Part shown: positions 18,387-26,756 of the stretch, in pieces | Position numbering within the stretch: the first letter of the stretch is position 1 | Layout: each line of letters begins with the position of its first letter | Origin: Micromonospora purpureochromogenes | GTDB lineage: Bacteria > Actinomycetota > Actinomycetes > Mycobacteriales > Micromonosporaceae | DNA: 64,000 nucleotides | Reading direction: 5' to 3' | Assembly: GCF_900091515.1 (NCBI RefSeq) | Contig: NZ_LT607410.1 | Span: forward strand, 1,860,001 to 1,924,000 | The notes under the pieces: generated by a model | Database searches by the model: none | What the model saw: only the letters and a program-made list of their open reading frames with translations | Told to the model about the DNA's origin: nothing | Program-made: the position numbers and the translations under genes

Positions 18387-19811
18387 ATGACCTTGGCCAG
18401 GGGTGGGGCGGCGCGGACCTGGGGCGGCGGCACGGCGCACCGGTTCTACAGCGTCGTGGTCTTCGTGGTGCTCGCCTCGCTGGACAACGTGGCGATCGGC
18501 CTGGTCCCGCCGCTGTACGGGCCGATCTCCGGGGCGCTGGGCGTGTCGCAGCGGCTGCTCGGGCTGGTCACCGCGGTGAGCTTCCTGGTCAGTGCGGTGG
18601 CCGCGGTGGCCTGGGCGTACGTGGGCGACCGGACGAACCGCAAGCCGCTGCTCATGGTCGGCACCCTGATCTGGGCGGCCGGCACCGGCGGCAGCGCGCT
18701 CGCCCAGGACTACCCGACCTTCCTCGCCGCGCAGCTGGTGGCCGCGGTCGGGCTCGGCGCGGTCGGCTCGGTCGGGTTCTCCGTGGTCACCGACCTGATC
18801 TCGCCCCGCCGCCGAGGGCTGGTGATGAGCTTCTGGGGGCTGTCGCAGGGGGTGGGGACGCTGGCCGGCACGCTCACCGGCGGCCTGCTGGGGGCCACCG
18901 ACTGGCGGCGTCCGTTCCTGGCGCTCACCATGGTCGGGCTGGCCGCCACCCTGGCCTATCTCTTCACCTACGACATCCGGCGCGGGCAGAGCGAGCCCGA
19001 GCTGGCCGGTGCGCTGAACGCCGGGGCCGAGTACGACTACCGGATCACCCGCGCCGACCTGCCCCGGATCCTGGACCGGCGGACCAACCGATGGCTGATC
19101 CTGCAGGGCCTGACCGCGCAGGCGGCGTTCGGCTCGCTGGTCTGGCTGCCGGTGCTCTTCGCGCAACGGGCCGAGGCCCAGGGCTACTCCTCGGCGACCG
19201 CGGTGGTGGTGGGCAGCGTCTTCGCCACGCTGTTCCAGCTTGGCGGGGTGTTCTCCATCGTCGGCGGGCTGGCCGGCGACGCGCTGCAACGGCGTACCCC
19301 GAGGGGGCGGGCGTTGGTCGCGGCGGTGGGCATCCTCGCGGCCGTGCCGTTCTACCTGGTCCTCTTCTTCGTGCCGATCCGCATCGTGGTGCCCGACGGG
19401 GCGGGCGGCGGAGCGGTGGTCCGGGCGGTGCTGGCCAGCGTGCTGACCGAGCCGACGGTCGGGCTGAGCCTGCTCGCCGCCGTGGTCGCGTTGGCGCTGA
19501 CCTCGGCGAACTCGCCGAACTGGTTCGCCCTGATCGCCGACGTCAACCCGCCCGAGCACAGGGGCACCGTCTACAGCCTGGGCAACCTGGTCAACGGGGT
19601 GGGCCGGGCGGCCGGCAACGGCCTGGTCGGGGTGGCCTTCCACGGCCTGCGGGCGGCCTTCCCGCCACCGCTGAACTACGCCGTCGGGCTGGCCGTCTTC
19701 CAGCTCTTCTTCATCCCCACCGGCCTGATGTACTGGCGCGCCTCCCGTTCCTCGCCGGAGGACATCGAGGCGGTGCACGACCTGCTGCACGCCCGCGCCG
19801 ACCGCCTCTGA
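18387..19811 (+). CDS. MFS transporter
   Basis: A 474-residue major facilitator with about 12 hydrophobic helices. The loop 2-3 motif is GDRTNRKPLLMVG, and the second half has a comparable start at TNRWLILQGLTAQAAFGSL. A long loop after helix 6 contains EYDYRITRADLPRIL. It most resembles the spinster-like or sugar-phosphate branch, but the substrate cannot be read. The position after xylAB hints at a sugar or metabolite; a 53-bp gap without terminator leaves co-transcription possible. ATG 18387 lacks a ribosome site. Confidence 0.85.
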   Translation: MTLARGGAARTWGGGTAHRFYSVVVFVVLASLDNVAIGLVPPLYGPISGALGVSQRLLGLVTAVSFLVSAVAAVAWAYVGDRTNRKPLLMVGTLIWAAGTGGSALAQDYPTFLAAQLVAAVGLGAVGSVGFSVVTDLISPRRRGLVMSFWGLSQGVGTLAGTLTGGLLGATDWRRPFLALTMVGLAATLAYLFTYDIRRGQSEPELAGALNAGAEYDYRITRADLPRILDRRTNRWLILQGLTAQAAFGSLVWLPVLFAQRAEAQGYSSATAVVVGSVFATLFQLGGVFSIVGGLAGDALQRRTPRGRALVAAVGILAAVPFYLVLFFVPIRIVVPDGAGGGAVVRAVLASVLTEPTVGLSLLAAVVALALTSANSPNWFALIADVNPPEHRGTVYSLGNLVNGVGRAAGNGLVGVAFHGLRAAFPPPLNYAVGLAVFQLFFIPTGLMYWRASRSSPEDIEAVHDLLHARADRL

Positions 19812-19900
19812 CCGCCCGCCGCCGGGTTGTGCCGGGCCGTTCGAGGTCGGGCTGCCCAGTGCTGGGGCCGGGCCGGCGGATCTACCGGGCTGGTGTCGTC

Positions 19901-20100
19901 TGGACGCTACAGACCTGATGTCGTAAACGATTCACAGCCCGGCCTGCTGTCCGCCATCCCGGCGCGCACACCTGTCCCCGTCGAGGACGGGGTAGCACAA
20001 GGGCTCCTGACCCGTCGACCGTGGAGGAACGCGGGGCCCTTCGCGCTGCCGGGCGGGGAGCAGGGCTGAGTCGTCCACGACATCAGCTCTATAGCGATCC
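19901..20100. repeat. 200-bp foldback sequence (long interrupted inverted repeat)
   Basis: Arms 19905-19924 and 20077-20096 match at 18 of 20 positions as an inverted repeat, both containing CTGATGTCGT. After a symmetric 2-nt break the pairing continues inward (ACGATTCA with its partner near 20069-20076, then CAGC/GCTG and CCTGCT/AGCAGG). The whole segment can therefore fold into one rod. The centre holds a perfect CCCCGTC-GAG-GACGGGG hairpin near 19976. No coding frame is convincing. It sits between an MFS gene and the alpha-glucosidase. It could be a structured RNA (the rod shape recalls 6S RNA) or a MITE-like remnant; I cannot decide. The rest of 19812-20216 holds only terminator-like stems. 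Confidence 0.6.
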
Positions 20101-20169
20101 ACACCGGGTGCTGGGGGTGGACCGGGTGAAGAGTGCCGGGCACGGGAGTGCCCGTGGCCGGTCGGCCGG

Positions 20170-20205
20170 CCAGCCGGCCCCGCGGACGAGCGCGGGGCCG
20201 GCTGG
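20170..20205 (-). terminator. Terminator of the glucoside operon
   Basis: A perfect 15-bp stem (20170-20184 with 20191-20205) with a 6-nt loop begins 12 nt past the alpha-glucosidase stop codon on the minus strand. Confidence 0.75.
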
Positions 20206-20216
20206 AGCGGCCGGGG

Positions 20217-21887
20217 TCAGGTGCGGACCCAGACCGTCACGTCGGTGGGGACCCGGCCGTCGGCGTCCAGCGGGGCGCTGCTGTGCAGCACCTCCCCGGT
20301 CGGCGCCGGGACGGCCGCCGCGCCGAAGTTGGTCAGCACGGTGAGCCCGCGGTTGCGGAAGGCCAGCACCTCGTCGCCGGAGGAGAGCCACTTCAGCGGC
20401 CCCCGGGCCAGCCCGTGCTCGCGCCGCAGCCGCAGCGCAGTCCGGTACATCTCGTACGTCGAGCCGGGCACCCCGCGCTGCCGGTCGAGGGCGTACTCGG
20501 CCCACAGCGGCGGCTGGGGCAGCCAGCTGGCGTCGGTCGGCCCGAAGCCGTACGACGGGGCGTCGGCCTCCCACGGGATCGGCACCCGGCAGCCGTCCCG
20601 CCCGCGCTGGGTGTGGCCGCTGCGCTCCCAGGTCGGGTCCTGCCGGACCTCGTCCGGCAGCGTGGTGTGCTCGGGCAGGCCCAGCTCCTCACCCTGGTAG
20701 AGGTAGGCGCTGCCGGGCAGGGCCAGCATCAGCAGGCTGGCGGCGCGGGCCCGGCGCAGGCCGAGCGCGGCGTCCGGCTGCGGGTCGCCGATGCCGATGC
20801 CGTTCGGCCGGCCGCCGCCGACGGTCAGGCCGAGCCGGGAGGCGTGCCGCACCACGTCGTGGTTGGAGAGCACCCAGGTGGTCGGCGCGCCGACGCTGTC
20901 GGTGGCCTCCAGCGAGCGGGTGATCACCGCGTACTGGGCGGGCGCGGTCCACGAGGCGAGCAGGTACTCGAAGTTGAACGCCTGGTGCATCTCGTCGGGA
21001 CGTACGTAGCGGGCCAGCCGCTCGGCCGGCTCCACCCACGCCTCGGCGACCAGGACCCGCTCGCCCGGGTAGGAGTCGAGCAGCCGCCGCCATTCCCGGT
21101 AGATCTCGTGCACGCCGTCCTGGTCCCACATCGGGGGCCGCGGCTTCGCCACCTCGTTGCCGGAGAGGATCTCCTGCGGCTCCTCCCAGTTGGCCAGTTC
21201 GGCCTGCTTGATCAGGCCGTGCGCCACGTCGACCCGGAAGCCGTCGACGCCGCGGTCCAGCCAGAACCGCAGCACGTCCAGGAACTCCGCGCGGACCTCC
21301 GGGTTGTCCCAGTTCAGGTCGGGCTGGCCGGTGTCGAACAGGTGCAGGTACCACTGGCCGGGCCGGCCGTCGGGGTCGGTGACCCGGGTCCAGGCGGGGC
21401 CGCCGAAGACGCTCTGCCAGTCGTTCGGGGGCTGGTCGCCGGCCGGGCCGAGGCCGTTGCGGAAGATGTAACGGGCCCGCTCCGGGCTGCCCGGGGCGGC
21501 GGCCAGGGCGGCGGTGAACCACCGGTGCGCCGAGGAGGTGTGGTTGGGCACCAGGTCGACGATCACCCGCAGGCCCTTGGCGCGGGCCTCGGCGATCAGC
21601 TTGTCGGCGTCCTCCAACCGCCCGAAGAGCGGGTCGACGTCCCGGTAGTCGGCCACGTCGTACCCGGCGTCGGCCTGCGGCGACGGGTAGAACGGCGACA
21701 GCCAGACGGCGTCCACACCCAGCTCGGCGAGGTGGCCGAGCCGGGCGGTGATGCCCGGCAGGTCACCGACGCCGTCGCCGTCGGAGTCGGCGAACGAGCG
21801 CGGGTAGATCTGGTAGATGACGGCCTCGGTCCACCACCCGGTGGCCGGGCCACCGGACTGTTCCTGGTGCCTCGCGTCGGTGTTCAG
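20217..21887 (-). CDS. GH13 alpha-glucosidase, apparent CTG start
   Basis: A 556-residue cytoplasmic alpha-glucosidase/oligo-glucosidase that would hydrolyse imported alpha-glucosides. Family motifs are EAVIYQIYPRSFADSDGDGVGDL, shortened here to its IYQIYPRSF core, then VDLVPNHTS, GFRVDVAHGL (nucleophile Asp), VAEAW (acid/base Glu) and VLSNHDV. The barrel's first strand needs residues upstream of the only GTG in this area (21716). Between the preceding in-frame stop at 21957-21959 and that GTG there is no ATG, GTG or TTG. CTG 21887 sits 7 nt after GGGAG, so translation probably starts there. It is the last gene of the operon, 41 nt after the LacI stop. Confidence 0.9.
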   Translation of the reverse strand: MNTDARHQEQSGGPATGWWTEAVIYQIYPRSFADSDGDGVGDLPGITARLGHLAELGVDAVWLSPFYPSPQADAGYDVADYRDVDPLFGRLEDADKLIAEARAKGLRVIVDLVPNHTSSAHRWFTAALAAAPGSPERARYIFRNGLGPAGDQPPNDWQSVFGGPAWTRVTDPDGRPGQWYLHLFDTGQPDLNWDNPEVRAEFLDVLRFWLDRGVDGFRVDVAHGLIKQAELANWEEPQEILSGNEVAKPRPPMWDQDGVHEIYREWRRLLDSYPGERVLVAEAWVEPAERLARYVRPDEMHQAFNFEYLLASWTAPAQYAVITRSLEATDSVGAPTTWVLSNHDVVRHASRLGLTVGGGRPNGIGIGDPQPDAALGLRRARAASLLMLALPGSAYLYQGEELGLPEHTTLPDEVRQDPTWERSGHTQRGRDGCRVPIPWEADAPSYGFGPTDASWLPQPPLWAEYALDRQRGVPGSTYEMYRTALRLRREHGLARGPLKWLSSGDEVLAFRNRGLTVLTNFGAAAVPAPTGEVLHSSAPLDADGRVPTDVTVWVRT

Positions 21888-21928
21888 AGCCTTCTCCCTG
21901 TGTCGAGCCGTGGTGCGGTCGAATCCGT

Positions 21929-23002
21929 TCAGTGTGCCCGCGGTGGCGCGGTCGATTCACGCACCACCAGCCGAGTGGGCAGGATCACCGGGGGGGTCGG
22001 CGGGTCGTCCCGGCCGCCCCCGACCCGCTGGTCCGGGACCCGGCCGGCGTACGGGCCGGTGGTGCGGGTGCCGAGCGGGTCGAGCAGCAGCCGGGCGGCG
22101 AGCCGGCCCTGCTCGGCGGCGGGCTGGGCGATGGTGCTGAGCCCGAGGACGCTGGCCAGGTCGTGGTCGTCGACGCCGATCACGCTGACGTCCTGCGGCA
22201 CCCGCAGCCCGGCGTCGCGCAGCGCGGTGATCGCGCCCATCGCCATCTCGTCGCAGGCGGCGAAGATCGCGGTCGGCGGCTCGCCCCGGGCGAGCAGCTC
22301 GGCGGTGGCCCGGTTGCCGCCGTCGATGGTGAACTGCGACTCGACGTCGAGGCTGGGGTCGGGGCGGATCCCGGCCGCCCGCAGCGCCTCCCGGTAGCCC
22401 CGGCGTCGGTCCAGGTGAGTGGTGAAGGCCAGTTCGTCGTCCGGGTCGCCGGAGATGTGGGCGATCCGGCGGTGCCCCAGGTCGAGCAGGTGCCGGGTGG
22501 CGGTGCGGGCGGCGGCCACGTCGTCGATCCGGACGCAGGGCCAGCCGGGCACCACGGTGCCGGAGCTGATGGTGATGCCGGGCAGGTCCAGCGCGCCCAG
22601 CGCGGTCAGGTCGGCCGGCCGCAGGGGCGTGGCGACCAGCATGATGGCGTCGACGCGCTTGTGCAGGTTGGCGTTGCGCAGCACCCGCTGCCGGATCTGC
22701 TCCCGGCCGCCCAGGTTGTACAGGAGCAGGTCGTACCCGGCCTGGTGGAGGAACTCCTCGACCGCCTCCACGACCGTGCCGAAGAACCAGCGGGTGATCC
22801 GGGGGACCACCACGGCCACCGTCCCGGTCCGGCCGCCGGCCAGCCGCGAGGCGCTCGGCGAGACGGCGTACTGGAGCTGCTCGGCGGCGGCGAGCACCCG
22901 GCGACGCGTCGCGGCCGACACCGTCGGCAGGCCGCGCAGCGCGCGGGAGACGGTGGCGGTCGAGACCCCGGCGAGTCGGGCGACGTCATCAATCCTCGTC
23001 AC
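21929..23002 (-). CDS. LacI family transcriptional regulator
   Basis: A 357-residue repressor. The helix-turn-helix is at residues 3-24 (IDDVARLAGVSTATVSRAL), followed by a hinge helix with ASRLAGGRT and a periplasmic-binding-like effector domain. The C-terminus has an unusual 20-residue Gly/Asp/Pro-rich loop (RVGGGRDDPPTPP) before the last strand. It sits within the alpha-glucoside transport operon and probably binds the TGTAAGCGCTTGCA palindrome upstream of the binding-protein gene, an AglR/MalR-like arrangement. GTG 23002 follows a GGGGGAA site. Confidence 0.92.
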   Translation of the reverse strand: MTRIDDVARLAGVSTATVSRALRGLPTVSAATRRRVLAAAEQLQYAVSPSASRLAGGRTGTVAVVVPRITRWFFGTVVEAVEEFLHQAGYDLLLYNLGGREQIRQRVLRNANLHKRVDAIMLVATPLRPADLTALGALDLPGITISSGTVVPGWPCVRIDDVAAARTATRHLLDLGHRRIAHISGDPDDELAFTTHLDRRRGYREALRAAGIRPDPSLDVESQFTIDGGNRATAELLARGEPPTAIFAACDEMAMGAITALRDAGLRVPQDVSVIGVDDHDLASVLGLSTIAQPAAEQGRLAARLLLDPLGTRTTGPYAGRVPDQRVGGGRDDPPTPPVILPTRLVVRESTAPPRAH

Positions 23003-23027
23003 GATGTTCCCCCGCTCCGTGGCCGTG

Positions 23028-23060
23028 ACCGCCGCCGCCCGTTTCCCGGGCGGCGGCGGT
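23028..23060 (-). terminator. Hairpin between permease and regulator genes
   Basis: A 14-bp perfect GC stem (23028-23041 with 23047-23060) with loop TTTCC lies 8 nt after the permease stop. It may reduce transcription into lacI and the glucosidase gene, or protect the permease mRNA end. Confidence 0.6.
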
Positions 23061-23068
23061 ACGAGGCC

Positions 23069-24031
23069 TCAGCCCTTGACGCTGCCGGCGAGCAGGCCGC
23101 GGACGAAGTAGCGCTGCAGGGACAGGAACACGGTCAGCGGTACGACGATCGAGACGAACGCGCCCGCCGTCAACCGCTGCCACTCGTTGCCCCGGGTGCC
23201 GGCCATCTCGGCCAGCCGGACGGTCAGCGGGGCGGTCTCGTTGCCGCCCCCGGCGAAGATCAGCGCGACCAGCAGGTCGTTCCAGACCCAGAGGAACTGG
23301 AAGATGCCGAAGGCCGCCAGGGCCGGGGTGATCAGCGGCAGGACGATGGTGCGGAAGATCTTGGGGTGGGTGGCCCCGTCGACCCGGGCCGCCTCCATCA
23401 GGTCCCTGGGCAGCTGCGAGATGAAGTTGTGCAGCAGGAACACCGCGAAGGGGAGCGCGAAGCAGGTGTGCGCGAACCACACCTGGGCGAACTTCTGCTC
23501 GTCCACCAGGTCCCAGGCCGGCATCAGGGTGACGCCGGCGACGGTGACGCCGGTGGAGAAGAACTTCAGCAGCGGCACCAGCGCCATCTGCAGCGGGACG
23601 ATCTGCAACGCGAAGATCGCGATGTAGAGCCAGTCCCGGCCCTTGAAGTTGATCCAGGCCAGCGCGTACGCGGCGAGCGAGGCGAAGGCGAGCGGGAACA
23701 GCACCGAGGGGATGGTGATGGCCAGCGAGTTGATGAAGTAGCTGGCGAGCTGACCCGAGGAGGACGAGCCGCCGAAGAGCACCTCCTGGTAGTTCTCCAG
23801 GGTGAACTGCGGGTTGGTGAAGAACGTCCACCAGCCCGTGCTCTTGATCTCGTTCTCCGGCCGGAATGAGGACACGAGGAGGCCGAAGGTCGGGATCGTC
23901 CAGAGCAGCGCGATGACGATCGAGATCAGCGTGGCCGTACGGCTGTTCAGCCGCTTGCGGACGCGTCCGGCGGTGGTGGTCTTCCCGGTGGCCTGGGTGC
24001 CGGCCGGGACCGTGGGCGTGGCGGTGCTCAT
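23069..24031 (-). CDS. Sugar ABC transporter permease (MalG type)
   Basis: A 320-residue inner-membrane permease with six transmembrane helices. The cytoplasmic EAA loop EAARVDGATHPKIFRTIVLP contacts the ATPase subunit. A Ser/Thr/Gly-rich N-terminal tail of about 30 residues precedes helix 1. It works with the MalF-type partner one base upstream. No ATPase gene is present, so a shared MsiK-type ATPase elsewhere in the genome is likely, as is usual in actinomycetes. Confidence 0.95.
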   Translation of the reverse strand: MSTATPTVPAGTQATGKTTTAGRVRKRLNSRTATLISIVIALLWTIPTFGLLVSSFRPENEIKSTGWWTFFTNPQFTLENYQEVLFGGSSSSGQLASYFINSLAITIPSVLFPLAFASLAAYALAWINFKGRDWLYIAIFALQIVPLQMALVPLLKFFSTGVTVAGVTLMPAWDLVDEQKFAQVWFAHTCFALPFAVFLLHNFISQLPRDLMEAARVDGATHPKIFRTIVLPLITPALAAFGIFQFLWVWNDLLVALIFAGGGNETAPLTVRLAEMAGTRGNEWQRLTAGAFVSIVVPLTVFLSLQRYFVRGLLAGSVKG

Positions 24032-24032
24032 C

Positions 24033-25082
24033 TCAGCCCTCCCGCTGCTGACGCAGGTTGCGGATCTGGTAGATCACGATCGGGACCACCAGGATGAACA
24101 GGAAGACGGCCAGCGCCGAGCCCTGCCCGTTCTGGCCGTACCGGAACGCCTGGTTGTACATCTCGTTGGCGATCACGCTGGTGTCGTAGTTGCCGTTGGT
24201 CGCGGTCCGGACGATGTCGAAGACCTTGAGCGTGGCGATCGACAGCGTCACCACCACCACGATCAGCGCGGGCCGGATGCTCGGCATGGTGATCTGCCAG
24301 AACATCTGCCAGGGGGTGACCCCGTCGAGGCGGGCGGCCTCCACGATGTCCGCCGGGATCGCCTTGATCGCGGCGGAGAGCACCACCATGGCGAAGCCGG
24401 CCTGGATCCACACCATGATCACGATCAGCAGCAGGGTGTTCAGCGGCGACTCCAGCAGCAGATTCTTCGGCTCGCCGCCGAGGCTGACCACGATCTGGTT
24501 CAGCAGGCCGATCTGCTCCTGGCCGTCGCCGCGGTAGGCGTAGACGAACTTCCAGATGATGCTGGCGCCGACGAACGAGATCGCCATCGGCAGGAAGATC
24601 AGTGACTTGGCGACCGCCTCGAGCCTGGCCTTGTCCACCATCACCGCGTAGAGCAGGCCGAACGAGGTGGCCACCAGCGGGACCAGCAGCACCCAGACCA
24701 GGGTGTTGAGCAGGACCCGGACGATCGAGTCCTCGGAGAACATCCAGCCGTAGTTGCCCAGGCCCACCCAGTCGTTGCTGCCGGCGTCCATGAAGGAGAG
24801 CAGCGTGGTCCGGATCGCCGGCACCACCAGGCCGATGGCGAGCAGCAGCAGCGTCGGCAGCAGGAAGAACAGGGCGAACAGCCCCTCCCGCGGCTTGACC
24901 CGGCGCGGGAGTGGACCGCCGCTCGCCACGGCGGCGACCAGCTTCTCCTCCCGACGGCGGGCGAACCAGGCCGGCACCACGTCGAGGAGCAGGAGCAGAC
25001 CGCCCACCACCGCGACGAAAGCGATCAGCCCGTACATCAGCATGAGGAACTTCGGCTGTTCCGCCGCGAAGTCGAACTCCAT
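24033..25082 (-). CDS. Sugar ABC transporter permease (MalF type)
   Basis: A 349-residue permease. An N-terminal extra helix (residues 16-38, AFVAVVGGLLLLLDVVPAWF) precedes the six-helix core with the loop EAARLDGVTPWQMFWQITMP. It forms a heterodimeric channel with the next gene. GGAGGG lies upstream of ATG 25082. It follows the binding-protein gene after 71 bp that contain a strong stem. Confidence 0.95.
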   Translation of the reverse strand: MEFDFAAEQPKFLMLMYGLIAFVAVVGGLLLLLDVVPAWFARRREEKLVAAVASGGPLPRRVKPREGLFALFFLLPTLLLLAIGLVVPAIRTTLLSFMDAGSNDWVGLGNYGWMFSEDSIVRVLLNTLVWVLLVPLVATSFGLLYAVMVDKARLEAVAKSLIFLPMAISFVGASIIWKFVYAYRGDGQEQIGLLNQIVVSLGGEPKNLLLESPLNTLLLIVIMVWIQAGFAMVVLSAAIKAIPADIVEAARLDGVTPWQMFWQITMPSIRPALIVVVVTLSIATLKVFDIVRTATNGNYDTSVIANEMYNQAFRYGQNGQGSALAVFLFILVVPIVIYQIRNLRQQREG

Positions 25083-25112
25083 CGACCCTCCTTCAAGGGC
25101 TCGGTTTGCGGT

Positions 25113-25145
25113 GGTGGCCCGGTCCGCGACGCGGACCGGGCCACC
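25113..25145 (-). terminator. Intercistronic stem between binding-protein and permease genes
   Basis: A perfect 15-bp stem (25113-25127 with 25131-25145) with a 3-nt loop lies 8 nt after the binding-protein stop. In maltose-type operons such stems partly terminate or stabilise the upstream message, giving more binding protein than permease. Confidence 0.7.
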
Positions 25146-25153
25146 AACTCAGA

Positions 25154-26494
25154 TCACTTCCAGCTGCCCTCGATGCCGTTGAGGACGGTCGCGGTGTCCT
25201 TGCCGTTCACCCAGTCGACCATGCCCTTCCAGAAGGTGCCCGCGCCGACCGCGGCCGGCATCAGGTCCGAGCCGTCGAAGCGGAACACGGTCTTCGGGTC
25301 CTGGAGGATGCCGACGGAGAGCTTGTCCACCGGGTTCGGCACGTTGGCCAGGTCGAGCTTCTTGTTCGCCGACAGTCAGTCGCCGATCTTGGCGCGGCTG
25401 TTGACGTACTCGCCGGAGGCCAGGTAGGTCTGCACCGCCTGGACCTCGGGACGGTCGGCGAAGCCCGCGACGAACTCACCGGCACCCAGCACCGGCTTGC
25501 CCTTGGCCGGGTCGATGGCCGGGAAGTAGAAGGCGAAGACGTCGCCGTCCTCGGCCACCTTGGTGCCCTGCGGCCACTGGTTGGCGTAGAAGGACGCCTG
25601 GCGGTGCAGCGCGCACTTGCCGGTGGTGATCGGGACGCCCGCCTCCTGGAAGGAGGTGGTGGCGATGCTCTTCACCCCGCCGAAGCCGCCGTTGACGTAC
25701 TTCTCGTTCTTGAGGATGGTGCCGGCCTTGTTCACCGCGTCGGCGACCTTCGGGTCGTTGAACGGGATGCCGTGGGTGGTCCACTGGTCGTAGACCTCCG
25801 GACCCTGGGTCCGGAGCATGACGTCCTCGATCCAGTCGGTGGCCGGCCAGCCGGTGGCGTCACCGGACTCGATGCCGGCGCACCACGGCTTGGTGCCGCT
25901 GGCCGCGATGGTGTCGCTGAGCTTGATCAGGTCGTCCCAGGTGGTCGGGACCTGCCAGCCCTTCTCCTTGAAGGTCTTCGGCGAGTACCACACGTACGAC
26001 TTGACGTTGGAGCCGAGCGGAACGCCGTAGAGCTTGCCGTCGATGGTGCTGTACTTCAGCCAGTCGGGGGTGAAGTTCTGCTCGGCCAGCGCCTTGGTGT
26101 CGGCGCCGACCGTCTTGACCTTGCCCGCGTCGACGAACCGCTTCAGCAGACCCGGCTGGGGGATGAAGGCCAGGTCGGGGGCGTTGCCACCGTCGACGCG
26201 GACGCCCAGCTGGGCCTCGAACTCGCCGCTGCCCTCGTGGTCGATCGTGATGCCGGTGCAGTCCTCGAACTGCTTCCAGGACTGCTCCAGGCGGTCGGCC
26301 TCGATGTCCCGGATCGACGAGTAGATCGTGACCTTCTTGCCGTCGTGGCCCTGGTACTTCTCGTATGCGGCGCACTCGGGGGAGCTCGCCTTGTCGCTCT
26401 TCTTGTCATTGCCGGTGCCGCAGGCGGTGGCGCCGAGCGCCAGCCCCAGTACGCCGGCGATCGCGAGAGCCTGGCGTGATCTGGCAAACGCCAT
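25154..26494 (-). pseudogene. Alpha-glucoside ABC binding lipoprotein interrupted by in-frame TGA
   Basis: The 447-codon frame encodes a family 1 extracellular solute-binding protein. A lipoprotein signal (ATAC lipobox near residue 25) is followed by KKVTIYSSIRDIEADRLEQS, PDLAFIPQPGLLKRFVDAG and PTTWDDLIKLSDTI. A TGA at 25376-25378 (codon 373) ends the frame after NSRAKIGD. The same frame then continues with LSANKKLDL, KTVFRFDGSDLMPAAVGAG and a normal ending GIEGSWK, about 73 codons. A Trp is expected at the stop position from memory of relatives, consistent with TGG to TGA. The product is truncated by about 16 percent, read through, or the base is a sequencing error. ATG 26494 follows GGAAGGAG. 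Confidence 0.88.
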
Positions 26495-26561
26495 GCCGTT
26501 CTCCTTCCTTGCCGGCGCGTGGAGGAGTCGAAGCCGCGCCGGTCCGATGGTCGTCTCCACA

Positions 26562-26575
26562 TGTAAGCGCTTGCA
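26562..26575. promoter_or_regulatory. LacI-type operator
   Basis: TGTAAGCGCTTGCA is a near-perfect 14-bp palindrome centred on GCGC, 68 bp before the binding-protein ATG. It has the classic LacI-family shape. The operon encodes a LacI regulator, the obvious ligand. Confidence 0.75.
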
Positions 26576-26756
26576 TCACCTCCGGTCCAGCCCTGGCCGG
26601 ACACGGCCCGGTAACAATCCCGAAACCCGGCCCACCGGCCGTGGGCGCGCTCCCGCGCAGTAGTCGCCACCTGCACTGCGCGCCACTTCCCATCGATGGA
26701 GGTTTCTGCCACGCTGTGCCCAGCAGATTGAAGAATCTCAACATTGGAGGTGCTGG

